From contig QKWP01000078.1 of the NCBI GenBank assembly GCA_003550325.1, forward strand, positions 475,852-539,851: a stretch of 64,000 nucleotides of DNA. The letters run 5' to 3'. The notes under the pieces were generated by a model that searched no databases, was not told the DNA's origin, and was given only the letters and a program-made list of their open reading frames with translations. Of the stretch, positions 24,179 through 36,899 are shown piece after piece (within the stretch, counting starts at the first letter, position 1; every line of letters starts with the position of its first letter). A program made the position numbers and the translations under genes. Source of the DNA: Gigaspora rosea (Eukaryota > Glomeromycota > Glomeromycetes > Diversisporales > Gigasporaceae).

Positions 24179-24707
24179 TAAACTTAGAATACTTCGATAT
24201 GTGATCAAAGAACATAATTCTACAATACTATAATAATATATTATATATTATTAAATTTCCTGTTTTATTCGCGGTTCTACCTGTGTTATCATTAGTACAG
24301 ACTATTCATTTTTGTTAAACTATTTGATTTCGTTTCACTTAATTTGGGATCCGATAAAAAAATGAACCTTGCTATAATGACTTACTCTATCCATACCATA
24401 ACAGTAAATGTATATTAAAAATGGAGTGAACGAAGTGTTGGCTGTGTGAAGAGTGGTTAGGAGAAAAGTTATAAAATTTCTTTGCAATTTCTTCGATATC
24501 TCATAATATACGAAGCTCTAAGTTGCTCGGAAATCACGGGTAGTGGATCGTTTCTGCCATTATTAATCCTCCTTTTAGACACTCATTTTTCATATTTTAG
24601 TTTAATTGATCTAGATTGACAAAATTTCGTGATATTATTGGTTAAAGCCATCGGACGATTTCGTAAGTATCAGGCTTTAAATGACCCTAGTAAGTTTGGA
24701 TCACAAC

Positions 24708-24847
24708 TAGTGTTGTCAACAAAATTATGCTATATTAATAATTACAAGGAAATAACACTGGACATAGTGATTTTTTTAATTCACATGTAATAAATATAAG
24801 CTGTAGGATGTGATGATTTATCATACGTAATTTTGTTGCCAACGTTA
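24708..24847. mobile_element. hAT-like MITE (140 bp)
   Basis: Ends TAGTGTTGTCAACAAAATTA and, from the right, TAACGTTGGCAACAAAATTA. Flanks ATCACAAC and GTCGCAAC form an 8-bp duplication with two transitions. Confidence 0.65.
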
Positions 24848-25408
24848 GTCGCAACCATACCCTGACAATCTTGGAATTAAAGATAGAACTCGTATCAATT
24901 CGTGATTCATGAGTTAATCTCATTCACATTTTTGGTACAGTATCGAAAAGTGCGTCGTTCTAACAAAAAATTAATTAATAAACAAAAATGAAATAATTAC
25001 TTTGAAAAAGAAAAGAAAACAGTAATACTGTATCTGATCTATTTTTAAATTTTATTTATATTTATGCTATTCTTTAATTAAATTTATTACTTGTTTAGCC
25101 TAGAATTAATATTTATTTAAAAAATAATTTGGTGGATAAGCATATTAAAAGTTGTACAATATTTTAACTATATATATAATAAAATTTTGGGTGATATTTT
25201 TTTAAAAGTTTTTATCAAATTTATTTGATATTTTTGTCTAGGTTGAATGCTTCTTTTTTGACTAGTGTACAGTATAATGCATATAGAAATGCTAATAAAT
25301 ATTATTAAAGCTTTTATTAACACTCCAGAATTTAACTTATCCCCAAATCAGCAATTAATGAAGATAAATTTAGCTTTTAATAATGAAAATTTCAAGGCTC
25401 CTTAGCAC
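24848..25408. other. Downstream flank of transporter, no gene
   Basis: AT-rich with short frames only. Confidence 0.4.
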
Positions 25409-28200
25409 TTATAAAAATAAGTTGCGAATTTTTTCAAGAGATTTTTTAGAAGTTTCAGGTAGCAGAAAATAAACAAATAACCAACGATAATCATGAATAC
25501 AGCATATAACCAAAAGGTTACTTTTTTTTTTTAAAAAAAATATTTTAAATGAATATAAATACAAAGAAGTTTAACCATTTTTATATTTACCGACGATTGA
25601 TAATTTATCTATTAGTGGAAGGAATGAGACCGCAATTGATAAGCTTACAAGCCAATTTGTTGCTGTAATAAATTATTATTTAAATTAATTAAGGGCAAAG
25701 AAATTTATATATTATTATAGCTCTTTTACCAGCAGAAATTCCCGCAGCTCTACCACGTATATTTAAAGGAAATAATTCTCCTTGTATGGTCCATGGAACA
25801 TTTCCGTTTCCTACAGCATATGCTACAAAAGGAAATGAACCATAAATAAAATTATTTAACAGACATAACCAAAATCTGACTTACCTATTACATAAAGGAA
25901 TAATCCGAGTAAAGTTAACCAAGCTCTTTGGACATTCGTTGATTGGCAAGTATTGAGAGATTGATCTTCCGAAATATGTCACTATTTTGTAAGAACGTTC
26001 CGGAAGTTCCAGATATTAAAACATGCTTCACAGTTGGCACCGCACTCAATACATGAACCCGATTTAAACACTTTATTAGTTATGATAAAAAAACCTGAAC
26101 TGATGATAATTAGACCAAAAATGACACCAATCAAAGTATACAGCAGGATTCTGCGTCTACCCACGCGATCAATTAGGAAGACCGCTACGACTTTTGATAT
26201 AAAAATTTGCAAATAATTATTAGAATACAGTTACTGCAAAATGTTCAAAATCTTTAATCATAACAAACTAATTGATAGAAAATTAGTTCCAGTAACAATA
26301 ATTGAAGACGTTATATTGAGTTTAGCAGAATTAAATCCAATCATTTTCATTATGGTTACCTAATTAGAATCACTCAAATGAATGAATTGCATTTATTGTA
26401 TAAAAATAGCTTTTGATAATTTATCAAACCTACACCATAAATCATAGTCACGCTAAATCCCGACAGATTTTGAAATGCTTGAAGACTACATGCAATTATA
26501 AGTGGCCTTAAATTTGGATAACGGATTAATTGTTTATATGATCCTGAAGCATCTTGAGAAATCGTATCATGTATATCATCGATTTCTATAAAAAAAACAA
26601 ATTTAATAAATACGAATGTTCTGTATTTTAAATTTAGTTAATATGAGCGTTTTACTTGCTTTTATGTACAAATTCACTAGGAACATTGGGATATATTTTT
26701 GAAAGGATTTCTCTTGTACTATCAATTTCACCTCTACGTATTAGAAACCTTGGACTTTCAGGAATAAAATATATAACTATTAAAAATAAATAAATAAATA
26801 ATCATTTTATCAATATTAAAAATTGAATAAATGTCAGGAAGACAATTTTACAATCGAATTACTTACAAAGAAGTTGAATAAATGAAGGAGTTATTGATAT
26901 CCCAAACAACCATTTCCAACCATGATCAGGTATCGAAAACAAAATAGAGATTAAATAAGAGACGAATTCACCTCCGGCGACCATGAGAATATTAATTGTG
27001 ACCAACTTTCCTCGATAAAATGTTTGTGAAATCTCACCAATGTAAACTGGACTACCATTGATACCAATCCAATAGCGATTCCAACAATTAATCTGCCCAA
27101 CACTAGGATTATAATAGGTGAAATGTTTTTAGACAACAAGGATATATATGCTAATATGACCGAACCACTGGCAAAAATAATCGCTGCTAGGAGTAAAGTA
27201 ACACGTCTTCCAATGCAATCCGAGAGAATACCTATACATTAAAATGATTGACGATGAACTTTTAATCCATTACAGTATTTCATAATATTCATAAACATTT
27301 CTTTATAACAACCATTTTTTTTAATTGTTTAAATGAAATTAAAGTGTCCAGGAGGTAATAAACCATGTGTTTAAATTCAAATACGTTTTTATTTACCTAC
27401 AAATATTCCACTAACCATTGCACCAAATAAAATTGCTGATTTTAATTTTAAATAATAATTATGAATTCAAAGGACTATCAAGCGAATATTTTCTAACCAA
27501 TATTAGATCAAAATAACGTACCTCCAACAACTAATCCTTTTTGAAAGCCTGACATAGGAATATCTTTTTCCAATAATAACATAGCACCACTAATAACTCC
27601 ACTATTATATCTATGTAAGGTGATCACACAAAGATATAATATAAAGTCTTGCGAAAATAAAATTGGAAAAACAAATTGATCCATATTATTTCATTGACAA
27701 TCACTTCATCCTTATTTCACCGATAATTAATTCACAGACGAGTTTATTTTTGCAGATAATAAGCTCTCAGATAAGTTTATTTCATAGATAGTTTATTTCA
27801 CCAACAGCTCATTTAATAAAGACTTTTTTTTTCACAAGAAAAGCTTAGTTACAAATTAACTCAAATGGAGATGACTGAATTTGCTTTGCCTGAAAGTGTG
27901 CTGTCAATGAAATAAATTATGTAAGTAACGAGCTTGTCTGCGAATTAACTATCTGTAAAATCAACTTGTCTGTAGTCGAATTGTTGGTGAAGTAAGTAAG
28001 GTGTGGTGTCTATGAAATGATGCCTGCATAATCGAAATAATAAATAATTACCCATACATAAATCCACCAATTGCAATAATAAATGTCATAAAATATACAA
28101 AAGGGGTAACTTTGACTGCTTCTTCAACATTATTAAATCCTAACTCATTAAAAGACAAATGGTCTTTATCAAATTTTGAATTATTTGATGATATGGACAT
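25409..28200 (-). pseudogene. MFS inositol/sugar transporter, disrupted
   Basis: Eleven exons read on the minus strand: 28200-28052, 27610-27522, 27435-27397, 27231-26867, 26776-26660, 26585-26434, 26359-26269, 26190-25885, 25822-25730, 25662-25591 and 25520-25409, about 527 residues of a 12-helix permease. Family marks in order: first helix GGFMYGYNSGVISGA, loop SDCIGRR, GRLIVGIAIG, PESPRFLI, second loop IDRVGRRRI, PWTIQGELFPLNIRGR, terminal PETSKKSLEKI. The first helix, the cysteine-rich loop before helix 10 and the PWT motif resemble proton/myo-inositol symporters more than hexose carriers. Damage: one base is missing near 27050 (within MVVPVYIGE), two stops in a row lie at 25984-25979 in the cysteine loop, and one base is missing near 25462 before PETS. 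Intron 5 has a GC donor (GCAAGT). The stops could instead mark a missed intron. In the cell it would sit in the plasma membrane. Confidence 0.8.
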
Positions 28201-28884
28201 AATTTTTTATGAATATAATGTACACTATATTAATTTACTAGATATGTTTTTTATTCAATTCTTTCAATGACTTTCAACGTACATTCACGTAATTTTCTTT
28301 TGTTCATGTACAAAAATATACGAGAGGATCGTTTTTACAAGTGCGTTATTTTTTATTTTGGATTATCAAGTGTTTGGTTACACGATCATATATGTTAATG
28401 ACTGTTTGTAACATTAGTTTAAGAAAATTGGGGTTATGAAAATCCTTGAGCATGCCAACAATTGTGCCAAAACGCCAATATACATATTTTGTAACTTAAA
28501 TTTGACATAGTTATAACGGTTTCTTATTTGGAAATAATATGGTACTGTAGTACAAATTTTTTAATGATAAATAATATTGTTGAGTTACCCCCAACTACTA
28601 ATGTGAAGCACAAGCTTCTTTACTTAACCATTTGATTGGCAGTAAACACAGGTGGAGTAGCAGCTACGACAAAAAGAGCCATATTGGGTGATAAAGCTAC
28701 TTTTGTACGATGCGATCACGTTACACGATCTTGTACCCCGGAGCAACTGGTTAGCTCTTGTCGCAATGTTTTTCTGATTAAATAACATAATACTTGAGTT
28801 ATTTTTCATTAAAAACCCGATTATTTCCGATAGACATGCACGCGATTCCTTAGAACATAATTTTCTGGATCCCTAAATAATTAA
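28201..28884. other. Upstream of transporter; no second gene
   Basis: A less AT-rich island at about 28590-28800 gives 60-codon frames on both strands with no known motif; it may be an eroded coding scrap. Confidence 0.35.
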
Positions 28885-29113
28885 ATTTTGGAAATTCTAT
28901 TTTCACCCGGGTTAAAGCCACCCGATATATAATTTTTATTATACTATATAATATAAATTTACATAATATCATTAAAATTCATCTACCCTAAACCACTAAC
29001 TAACCAATCTATAGAATCTTTAGTTTATTATAGTAGTTTATATTAAATAATATAATAGAAATTTTATATCAGGTGACTTTAACCTAAATAGAAATTTCCT
29101 TTAATTTTATTTG
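28885..29113. mobile_element. TIR element related to family D
   Basis: Nested inverted blocks: GGTTAAAGCCACC.GATATA at the left and TATC.GGTGACTTTAACC at the right, with AAATTTTGGAAATTCTATTT outside on one side and its near-complement on the other. Exact ends and duplication are unclear. Confidence 0.5.
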
Positions 29114-30477
29114 TCAGGCCACTCAAAACCTGAAAATTTTGGAAATTTTGGAAATTTTATTTCCAATTATTCAGTTCTCTACCAATTAATCTTCGATACA
29201 AACGATCAAGACTAACCCAAATAAAAAAAATAAAAATAAAAAAATAAAAACTGTCACAACGCAATGTTTTACTTTAACTGCGTTAAATTAACATTAGTTA
29301 TAAATAAATGCTTACGTTGCTACAAATTAAATCAAATTATGTACATTATATTAAATTTCTTGTTACAAATATACAGTAATAAGTTATCTTCACTTTTAAA
29401 CTACAACAGGAAAAATATACGGCATATTAACGTCATATTATTTTTTTTTTTTTTACTATTTAATAAGATAGCTGCGCACGCTATTACGCAAATCAGGAAC
29501 GTAAATTTATGAATAATTGCATGTAATCAATTAAATTATGGTTTTAGAACGACTAAGATAATTGTAAAAAATGGTTATGATTTATTATATTAATTGTTCG
29601 ACACTTGTAAGGAATTATTTAAACTGCTTGATAGTTAATTTTGTAGTCCTTTAAGTGTTAATCATAATGTCGTGTGACAATATATAGTATTAATTCAGAT
29701 CGATAGCCTTCACATTCATTTAACAGAACTCAGTATAATTAGCTATAACGGTTAAAGAACTACAGATTTTAAATAAGTAATTTGTTTCTAAAATGAGAAC
29801 AGGATAACTGCACAAATATGATTAAAATTTGGCTGTACGAAAATGTAAATTTTATATCAAGTACCACACGTATATATCATGCTGCCCAATAATATGCATG
29901 ATTTTGAGTCGACCGTAAACCATACACTATGTTCCTGGTAAAATTAACTGTAAAAAAGGTTAATGCGTAGCATTTTTGCATTCGTTTAAACTAAAATTAA
30001 TTGGAAACGGATATACAGTTCATAAAATGTCGGTATTAAACCAAATGAACCAATTTCATATTTGTATTGTTTTCCGAATTCGAATTTTGGCATTGCCAAT
30101 GTTTAATAATAATATTTCAAAATTGCTAATTTATTGTTGATTAACTTTGGTTATCCAAACCAACATTTGTAATATTCGTTTAAGCATAAATCATTATATA
30201 GTTTACTATGTAATTGCGTGAATGGATCATATAAACCAGAAATTTATTCGAAATTAATAGCGATTCAAGTGTAGATAACGATCAGAGGAAGTGGCTGCTG
30301 CAACATAGTTAATTCTGTAATTGCCCAGAATGATCAAGTGATGCGCACGCGAGTCTATTTGTACTTTAATGTAACAATAACATATATAACATGTATACGT
30401 ATTACATTTAGTGATCATTCATTAGGTGGCATTTAAGAGTTACTCACCATTTAACAAAATCCATTTTCGATGATTTT
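29114..30477. other. Intergenic, no gene seen
   Basis: AT-rich; an 82-codon frame (29264-29512) is low-complexity and unsupported. Confidence 0.4.
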
Positions 30478-30549
30478 GATGCGATCCATTATCTGTTTTC
30501 GGCCAAAATTAGGCCTAATTTGGGCCAAAAACAGATAACGGATCGCATC
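30478..30549. repeat. Near-perfect 37-bp-arm palindrome
   Basis: GATGCGATCC.TTATCTGTTT pairs with AAACAGATAA.GGATCGCATC around a TAGGCCTA centre, with about three mismatches over 37 bp and no loop. It lies about 260 bp upstream of the kinase-LRR pseudogene. Confidence 0.85.
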
Positions 30550-30806
30550 TCTATTTGAGCTTAAGCGAAACTTGCTATTTATAGTATCTGACTAAAGTGG
30601 GTTAGCTATCATATTAAAAAAATTAGTTGTACTGCTTATTTGAGTTTTTTCTACGACCATTGTAACCTAGTATTAATAATTTTTAGCGTAATTGCATTTG
30701 TGCACCTACTTATTTAAATGTGTTGCACAATGAAATAGATGAAACATTCTATGCCAACAAAAATCCATAAAAATAGAAATTACATCTACCAAAAATTACG
30801 TGCAAT

Positions 30807-33132
30807 GTGTCAGAAAGATGGCACGAGAAAGCTGTTTCTGATGGGCAAGTTATTAAATTTGAATATGAAAGGTTTACTAAAGGTCTAAAGATTGGAGATG
30901 GAGGTTTTGGAACCGTATATAAATATGAGTGGAAAGATAAAAATATAACTGTAGCTCTTAAATGTCTTAAAGTTGACATAAATTTAAATAGAGAAGTTAC
31001 TAAAGAATTTATTCGTGAGGTATAATTTGATATTTTTTTTTTATTATGTTTAATTTCTTTTTTTTTTTAGTAGATTATAATTATCAAAATACTGTACTGT
31101 AATTATATTATCAAAGCTAAAAGTATTACATAAAGTATGCAATCATCCAAACATTATCGAATTTTACGAAATTACGAAAGGCACATATTGTTAATTGTTT
31201 AATTTTTTTTTATATATATTAATTATTTTGTTTCTAAATTTTTTAAATAAAATAGACAATCAAGGATATTATAACATGGTCTTACAACTTGCTACGATGG
31301 TAATTTACGACAATATTTGAGAAAATATTTTAAAAAATTATAGTGGAAGGATAAATCAATTGAAATAATGGATGGTCTTATATTCTTACATGACAAAAAT
31401 ATTGTTCATCGGGATTTGGTAAGTATAGAAATTATAATTTACGTTTTATATATACGTTATCTAAATTATTTTTATTATATAAAAGATTTATTTTTTATAG
31501 CACTCAAAGAATATTTTAATCCACCAAGGGCAAATAAAGATTGCTGATTTTGGATTAGCAAAGGAAAATGAATGAAGCTTCAAAATCCACTACTTCTGCT
31601 GTGCAAGGAATGACTGCATTTATTGATCCTCAATGCCTTATTATTGCAAAATATAAACGTAATAAGAAATCTGATGTTTGTAATTTTGGTGTAATTCTCT
31701 GGGAAATTTCAAGCGGTAGACCTCCATTCGAATCATATGATTTAGGAGTTATGCTTGGTATTCACATAATTCAAGGAAATAGAGAAAATCCTATAGAAGG
31801 CACACCACCTCAATATGTTGAACTTTATAAAAAGTGCTGGGATCAAGATCCTGAAATTCGTCCTGAAACTGAATCCATTCATTTAATTTTAAAGAGTCTA
31901 ATTTCTAATATTGAAACAACTCAAAACGATACGATAATTTAGTTGATTTAGTTGAAATTACTAATGGATCTTTATCTTTGGATACAAAAATAAATTACAT
32001 TTCAAATAAAATTGCTTCATCCCCTATTTATTTGTCTGAAGTCCAAGGAATACTTGTAAATATTGATGATCAAAGTCTTAAATCTCAAGATAATTCTCTT
32101 GAAAACAAGAGAAACGAAGCCCAAAAATGTTTGAATGATGGTAATTTTATTAATGCATTTGATTTTTATCAAGGAATTCAAGAAAATAACAAGCATAATA
32201 TCGAAGATCAGCAAAATGCTTCTAATTAGGATTTATCAACTACTGATTTTAATTCAAAAAAAATCAACGAATAACTGTAGTTCTTTACAAGAATACGATC
32301 TTAGTGGAAATCATCTTAGTTCAGAAGATAGAAAAATATTAGCAAATGCTATTTGCAAAAACATCACTTTGACTTCATTAAATCGTAATAATAATTTACT
32401 TGGTACTGAAGGTAGAAAGGCATTAGCTGAGGCTCTGTGTAAGAACACCTTTCTAACTTCTTTGGATCTTATGGTAATGAAATTGTTTCAGAAGTTGGAA
32501 AAGCTATAGCAGAGGCTTTTTTTAAAAATACCACCCTTACTTCTTTGGATCTTTATGGGAATAAACTTAGCATTGAAGGTGGAAAAGCAATATCAGAGAC
32601 TCTTCGTAAAGATACCACCTTGATTTCATTGAATCTTCGGGATAATCAACTTGGTCCAAAAGATGGAAAATTCTTAGCAGATGCTCTTTGTGAGAATACT
32701 GCTTTAATTTCACTAGATCTTGGAAATAATCAATTGGATCCAAAGGAGGAAAGTATCAGCAGAAGCACTTTGCATGAATAATACTTGGCTTCCATAGATT
32801 TTTCAGATAATAAACTTGGTCCTACAGGTGAAAAGGCATTAGATGAAGCACTTTGCATAAATACGAGCCTAACTTTTTTAGGGCTTTACAGAAATGATCT
32901 TGGTTTAGAGGGAGTAAAATCATTTGCAGAGGTTTTTACCAAGAATACAACCTTAACTTCAGTAGATTTTAGATATAATAAGCTTGGTTCTGAAGGTGGG
33001 AAAGCAATAGCGGATGCCATGTTCGAAAATACAACTCTAACTTCTTTAAATCTTAGTAATAATCAACTTGATTCCGATACAAAGGGCCTGTTAATAAATT
33101 CATGTTACGAAGAAGGCACTATATATGTTTAA
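30807..33132 (+). pseudogene. TKL kinase-LRR fusion, multiply disrupted
   Basis: The first recognisable exon ends at 31019 and carries GDGGFGTVYKYEW and VALKCL. Later exons give HKVCNHPNIIEFYE, IVHRDL, HSKNILIHQG, IADFGLAK, SDVCNFGVILWE and a CWDQDPEIRPE end. Then come a linker (about 31940-32229) and at least seven ribonuclease-inhibitor-type leucine-rich repeats of 28 residues, LCKNTTLTSLDL-like (about 32290-33120). Lesions: base loss near 31293, stop TAG at 31341, base gain near 31563, frame change near 31940, stop at 32227, base losses near 32470 and 32750. The first exon has no convincing ATG in frame. The HRD, DFG and lysine motifs are intact, so the ancestor was probably an active kinase with an LRR sensing or docking part. 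Confidence 0.8.
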
Positions 33133-33557
33133 AATAAGTAATATAGATTAGTGAGGAGTGGGGTATATATTACTAATAGGAATAAGCCACATATCTCAGG
33201 ATTGTGATGGAAACAATATTATCAATTGGGCTCAGCTAAAATCGGGATTACCAAACATGTTTAATAGATTTCATATTTTCATCAAAATTGAATTAAATTA
33301 TATTCACCGTAAATAATTGTTTTAATAATTTAAAAATATTTAAAAAATAAAATTTATATGCAATTTTTTCTTATTTTCACATGTGAGAAAAAGAGATTTT
33401 GATTTTGTAATGCAATATGTCGACATTCTTTTTGAAAAACATTGCCTATTTTTTTTAAACATTTGCATAAGAAATCTTTTCATATGCTAACAAAATGTTG
33501 CCTTAATCATTTTTATAGATAACCACCTCACCTCTACTAAAAAGACTTTTTATTATT
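33133..33557. other. No gene seen
   Basis: AT-rich 3' flank of the kinase-LRR pseudogene. Confidence 0.4.
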
Positions 33558-33800
33558 AGGAAAACTAGAGATGTTGTAAATCCAAAGAGAATTAAAAAAA
33601 GTTAAAATATTGTCGTAGTATACAGATCTTTGATCACGTAGGTGGACAGACAGACAAATTCTGCTAAGACCTCTAGTATGTGTAGACTAGGAAAACAGGA
33701 GCTATTGTAAATCTGAAACGAATAAAAAAAAAAACATGTTAAATAATTGTCGTAATTGGTTACGTGACTGCAAAATTTTGATAAGACCTCTAGTATATGC
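33558..33800. repeat. Diverged tandem duplication, about 120-bp unit
   Basis: Two units share AGGAAAAC..GAG.T.TTGTAAATC, ATTGTCGTA and AAGACCTCTAGTAT in the same order. Confidence 0.7.
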
Positions 33801-34740
33801 TATAGTGTCCAGAATTGTGATGCAGCATAATATGTGCCAAAGTTATCCAAAAAATTGAAACTCCAGAATGCAAAACCCCGAAACAATAATCCGAACTCAA
33901 TAATATAATATTGAAGCTTTTAAAATTATCATAAAGTCGACTCATTCTTAATGAACCCAAAATGTAAATTATTTTTGAATAAATAATAACAACATATAGA
34001 TCATTTTTAATTAATTTTTGGCAATTTTTTTTCACTGCTTGGTTTGTTCGGGTTTTATTTAAAGATGTTCAACTTTATTTTTAATATCATACAATCATTA
34101 CAACTTATTTCAAAATTCTAGGATGATAGAAAAATTGACAATGAAGTATCGATAAGTATTTGATGCCTTTTGATACTAACAATTTATTTAATTCTGTGGT
34201 AACTTATCAATTCGATCATTAGTAGATAGGGATGTACTTTTATTTATTATTACTTGATATTGTATCCAGTTTTTACATAGTAAGTAAGAAAAAACTGAAC
34301 CTTGATTGTCAGATTATAAACTCCGGAATTATGCCTTTCATGTTGTACTTGTGAATCATAACAACAAAAAGGACTGTATATATGCAATAAATTGTTGGAT
34401 GCATTTTCCAGCCCAAATAGCGCTGGATATTCAAATTTTATTGAATTCTTTAAGGAGATATACAACATAAATCAGTGCAATTGAAAAGATACATAACATA
34501 TATCAGTGCATTTATGTATAATTGAAAGAGATATATAATATTAATGCAACCATTATATAGGAAGTTTGGTCATTTTTGATGTTCAGGTGAGGTTTCAGAT
34601 GGTTTCGAGTTTCGGATAAGGTTTCAGAAGCTATAATGCAAACTCTAAAACTTTCGGATTTAGCACAAAATGATTTCAGTGCTTCTTTGATATGCGCATA
34701 ATTTATGATTTTATATGCTGTCGAAGGCAGAAATCCGGGC
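33801..34740. other. No gene seen
   Basis: Minus-strand frames of 72-81 codons lack motifs. Confidence 0.4.
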
Positions 34741-35242
34741 TGGTGTCACGGGATGAACAACCACCAACCACCAAGACCAAAGAAATACCTCACAATATAC
34801 TCAATAGTGAGAGGCAGTACAATTTGGCAAGGCTAAGACATATCGTATTAGGTATAAAGTGAGTTCACAAAACAGTTTTTATTAACAAGGGGCAAAAAAA
34901 AATCAGTTTCTAATTATTTCATTTATCGATTTCTATCTGATTCTCATATATTCTCATATCGTTGAGGAGTACAATACATGATCTTTTATACAATTCTAAT
35001 TCAAATAGGATTCTTAATTTTTATCTTCTATCCCACAATTTTTCTTACCAAAGGTCAGAATAACGCCATATCAAGATTTCTTGATCTTGCATTTAATGTC
35101 ATTCCCAATTTAGATAAATTCATTCAATTGGCAGGCTGTGCACAAGAACCAACTTCAAGGGGTAATCACAGAACTTTCACAGTAGCTCTGTTAAAAATGA
35201 TATCATATATTTCTGAGTGATTCATTTCCATTGCTAACAATT
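34741..35242 (-). mobile_element. Candidate LTR
   Basis: Read on the minus strand it starts TGTTAGCAATGG at 35242, right after a purine tract AAGGTGGGGAGAA that fits a polypurine tract. It has a TATAAAAG box near 34985 and an AATAAA word near 34880, and can end in GACACCA (TG...CA). No partner LTR, target duplication or pol frame lies in the window, so this may be an orphan 3' end. The 80-codon plus frame 34978-35220 lies within it. Confidence 0.4.
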
Positions 35243-35920
35243 CTCCCCACCTTAATTTTTCATATAATATGACCAATTTTTAGCCATTGACCAGCTTTTC
35301 TGGGGCAGCATTCATATTAACTACTTCCAGTATTGGGCTTTTCTTGTGCAAGGTCTTTGCTAAGAGAATTCTCAGGGCAGGAGCAACTAGAAATGGGTGC
35401 TAATCATTTTAAAAGTGTGCCAGACTTTCCTAAATCTGTATTATAGGCAGTGCCTCAATCAAGAAATCAATTATCTCTAAAGTACTGATATTATAATTTA
35501 ATATTTCAACAGTTTCATATTGCAATATCTAATATGAAGTGTTTCTAAATTTTCACAATTTTTAAGTATTTTGAACTCTTTGCTAAATCACAATATCCCA
35601 TTATCACTTCTTGTAATGTGTTTTTTTGATTTTCTAAAATGAAAATGCCGTGGAGTTCTGTAATATATACCCCAGCTAGGCAAAGTTGCCTAAGTTGTTC
35701 TTGTGATTTGATAATATATACAAGTGTATGAAATAATCATGATTATTATTATTTGATCAACCTGCCAAGTTTTAATGCATCAATTTTTTGTAGTATTATT
35801 ATTATTATTAGAGTATTGCTAATCTTAACCAGGAGGAAATTTCCCTGGTACACAATCTGCATATTTGCCAATGATATTGCAAGATTGATTTTATATAAAA
35901 TTTTTATAGGTTTATTTATT
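35243..35920. other. No gene seen
   Basis: May be residual retroelement body upstream of the candidate LTR; no conserved motif was found. Confidence 0.35.
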
Positions 35921-35921
35921 T

Positions 35922-36527
35922 GGGAAAATAAATTTGTCGCACCCCCTGGTTCGGCCAATCAAATCGCACGATTTTACAGGCAAAAAAAAAGTTTTTTTAA
36001 AAATTGAAAATTTTACATAATAAAGTATAAAATTTATATAAAATAGCATGTCATATAATGTAAAATTTTATTCTGAACAACTTTTTCTAAATCATAAAGA
36101 TAGATTGTCTTAGTAAAAAAAACGTTTTATAAGAAAAATCAAAAATTTCCAAAGTTAGCACATATAAAACTTTTTTTTTACTAAAATAATATACCTATAT
36201 AACTTAGAAAAAGTTGTTTAGCATAAAATTTTACATATAATTCTTAAACGTAAAGATAGATTAATATTAGTAAAAAAAAGTTTTATATGTGCTAACGTTC
36301 GAAATTTTTGATTTTTCTTATAAAACGTTTTTTTTTACTAAGATAATCTATCTTTATGACTTAGAAAAAGTTGTTCAGAATAAAATTTTACATTATATGC
36401 TTTGATATCGCTTATTTATTTTTACATTTTACTAGTAAAATTTTGAATTTTTAAAAAATAAAATTTTTTGCCTACAAAATCGTGCAATTTGATTGGCCGA
36501 ATCGGGGTGCGACAAATTTCTATTCCC
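35922..36527. mobile_element. Foldback element, arms about 280 bp
   Basis: The sequence is nearly its own reverse complement. Ends GGGAAAATAAATTTGTCGCA and GGGAATAGAAATTTGTCGCA (from the right) continue through CGGCCAATCAAAT.GCACGA into long AT-rich arms that meet near 36215. TTTATTTATT flanks both sides (35911-35920 and 36530-36539), a possible 9-10 bp duplication as in MULE-type elements. Confidence 0.8.
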
Positions 36528-36607
36528 TATTTATTTATTATTAATGATTATAGTAATTTAATTTATTGTATCAAATTTATTATGTTTATTATATACATAA
36601 CCCCCTA

Positions 36608-36865
36608 CCACTAATCTTTTTAAACACCTTAAATTCTAACCACGTACCTATTCACTCTTACCCTAACTACCCTAACTCTAAACCACATTCCTATTTCCTT
36701 ACCCTAACTTCTAACCTGCATCCTAATTTATCCTTCACCACTAATCCTTTTTAAACACCTTAACTTTACCCTAAATTCTAACCACATACCTACCATAACT
36801 CTAAAACACATTCCTATTTACCTTTACCCTAACTTCTAACCTGAATCCTAATTTATCCTATCCTA
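36608..36865. repeat. Duplicated block rich in ACCCTAAC
   Basis: Two units of about 125 bp share CCACTAATC, TTTAAACACCTTAA, TCTAACCAC.TACCTA and CCCTAACTTCTAACCTG. Degenerate telomere-like CCCTAA words occur about ten times. Confidence 0.7.
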
Positions 36866-36899
36866 ACCGTTAATCTACATCCCATATATCTAACCCAAC

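Noticed and set aside
28624..28809. 61-codon minus-strand frame upstream of the transporter
   Set aside because: The stretch is less AT-rich and looks exon-like, but neither strand shows a known motif or splice context.
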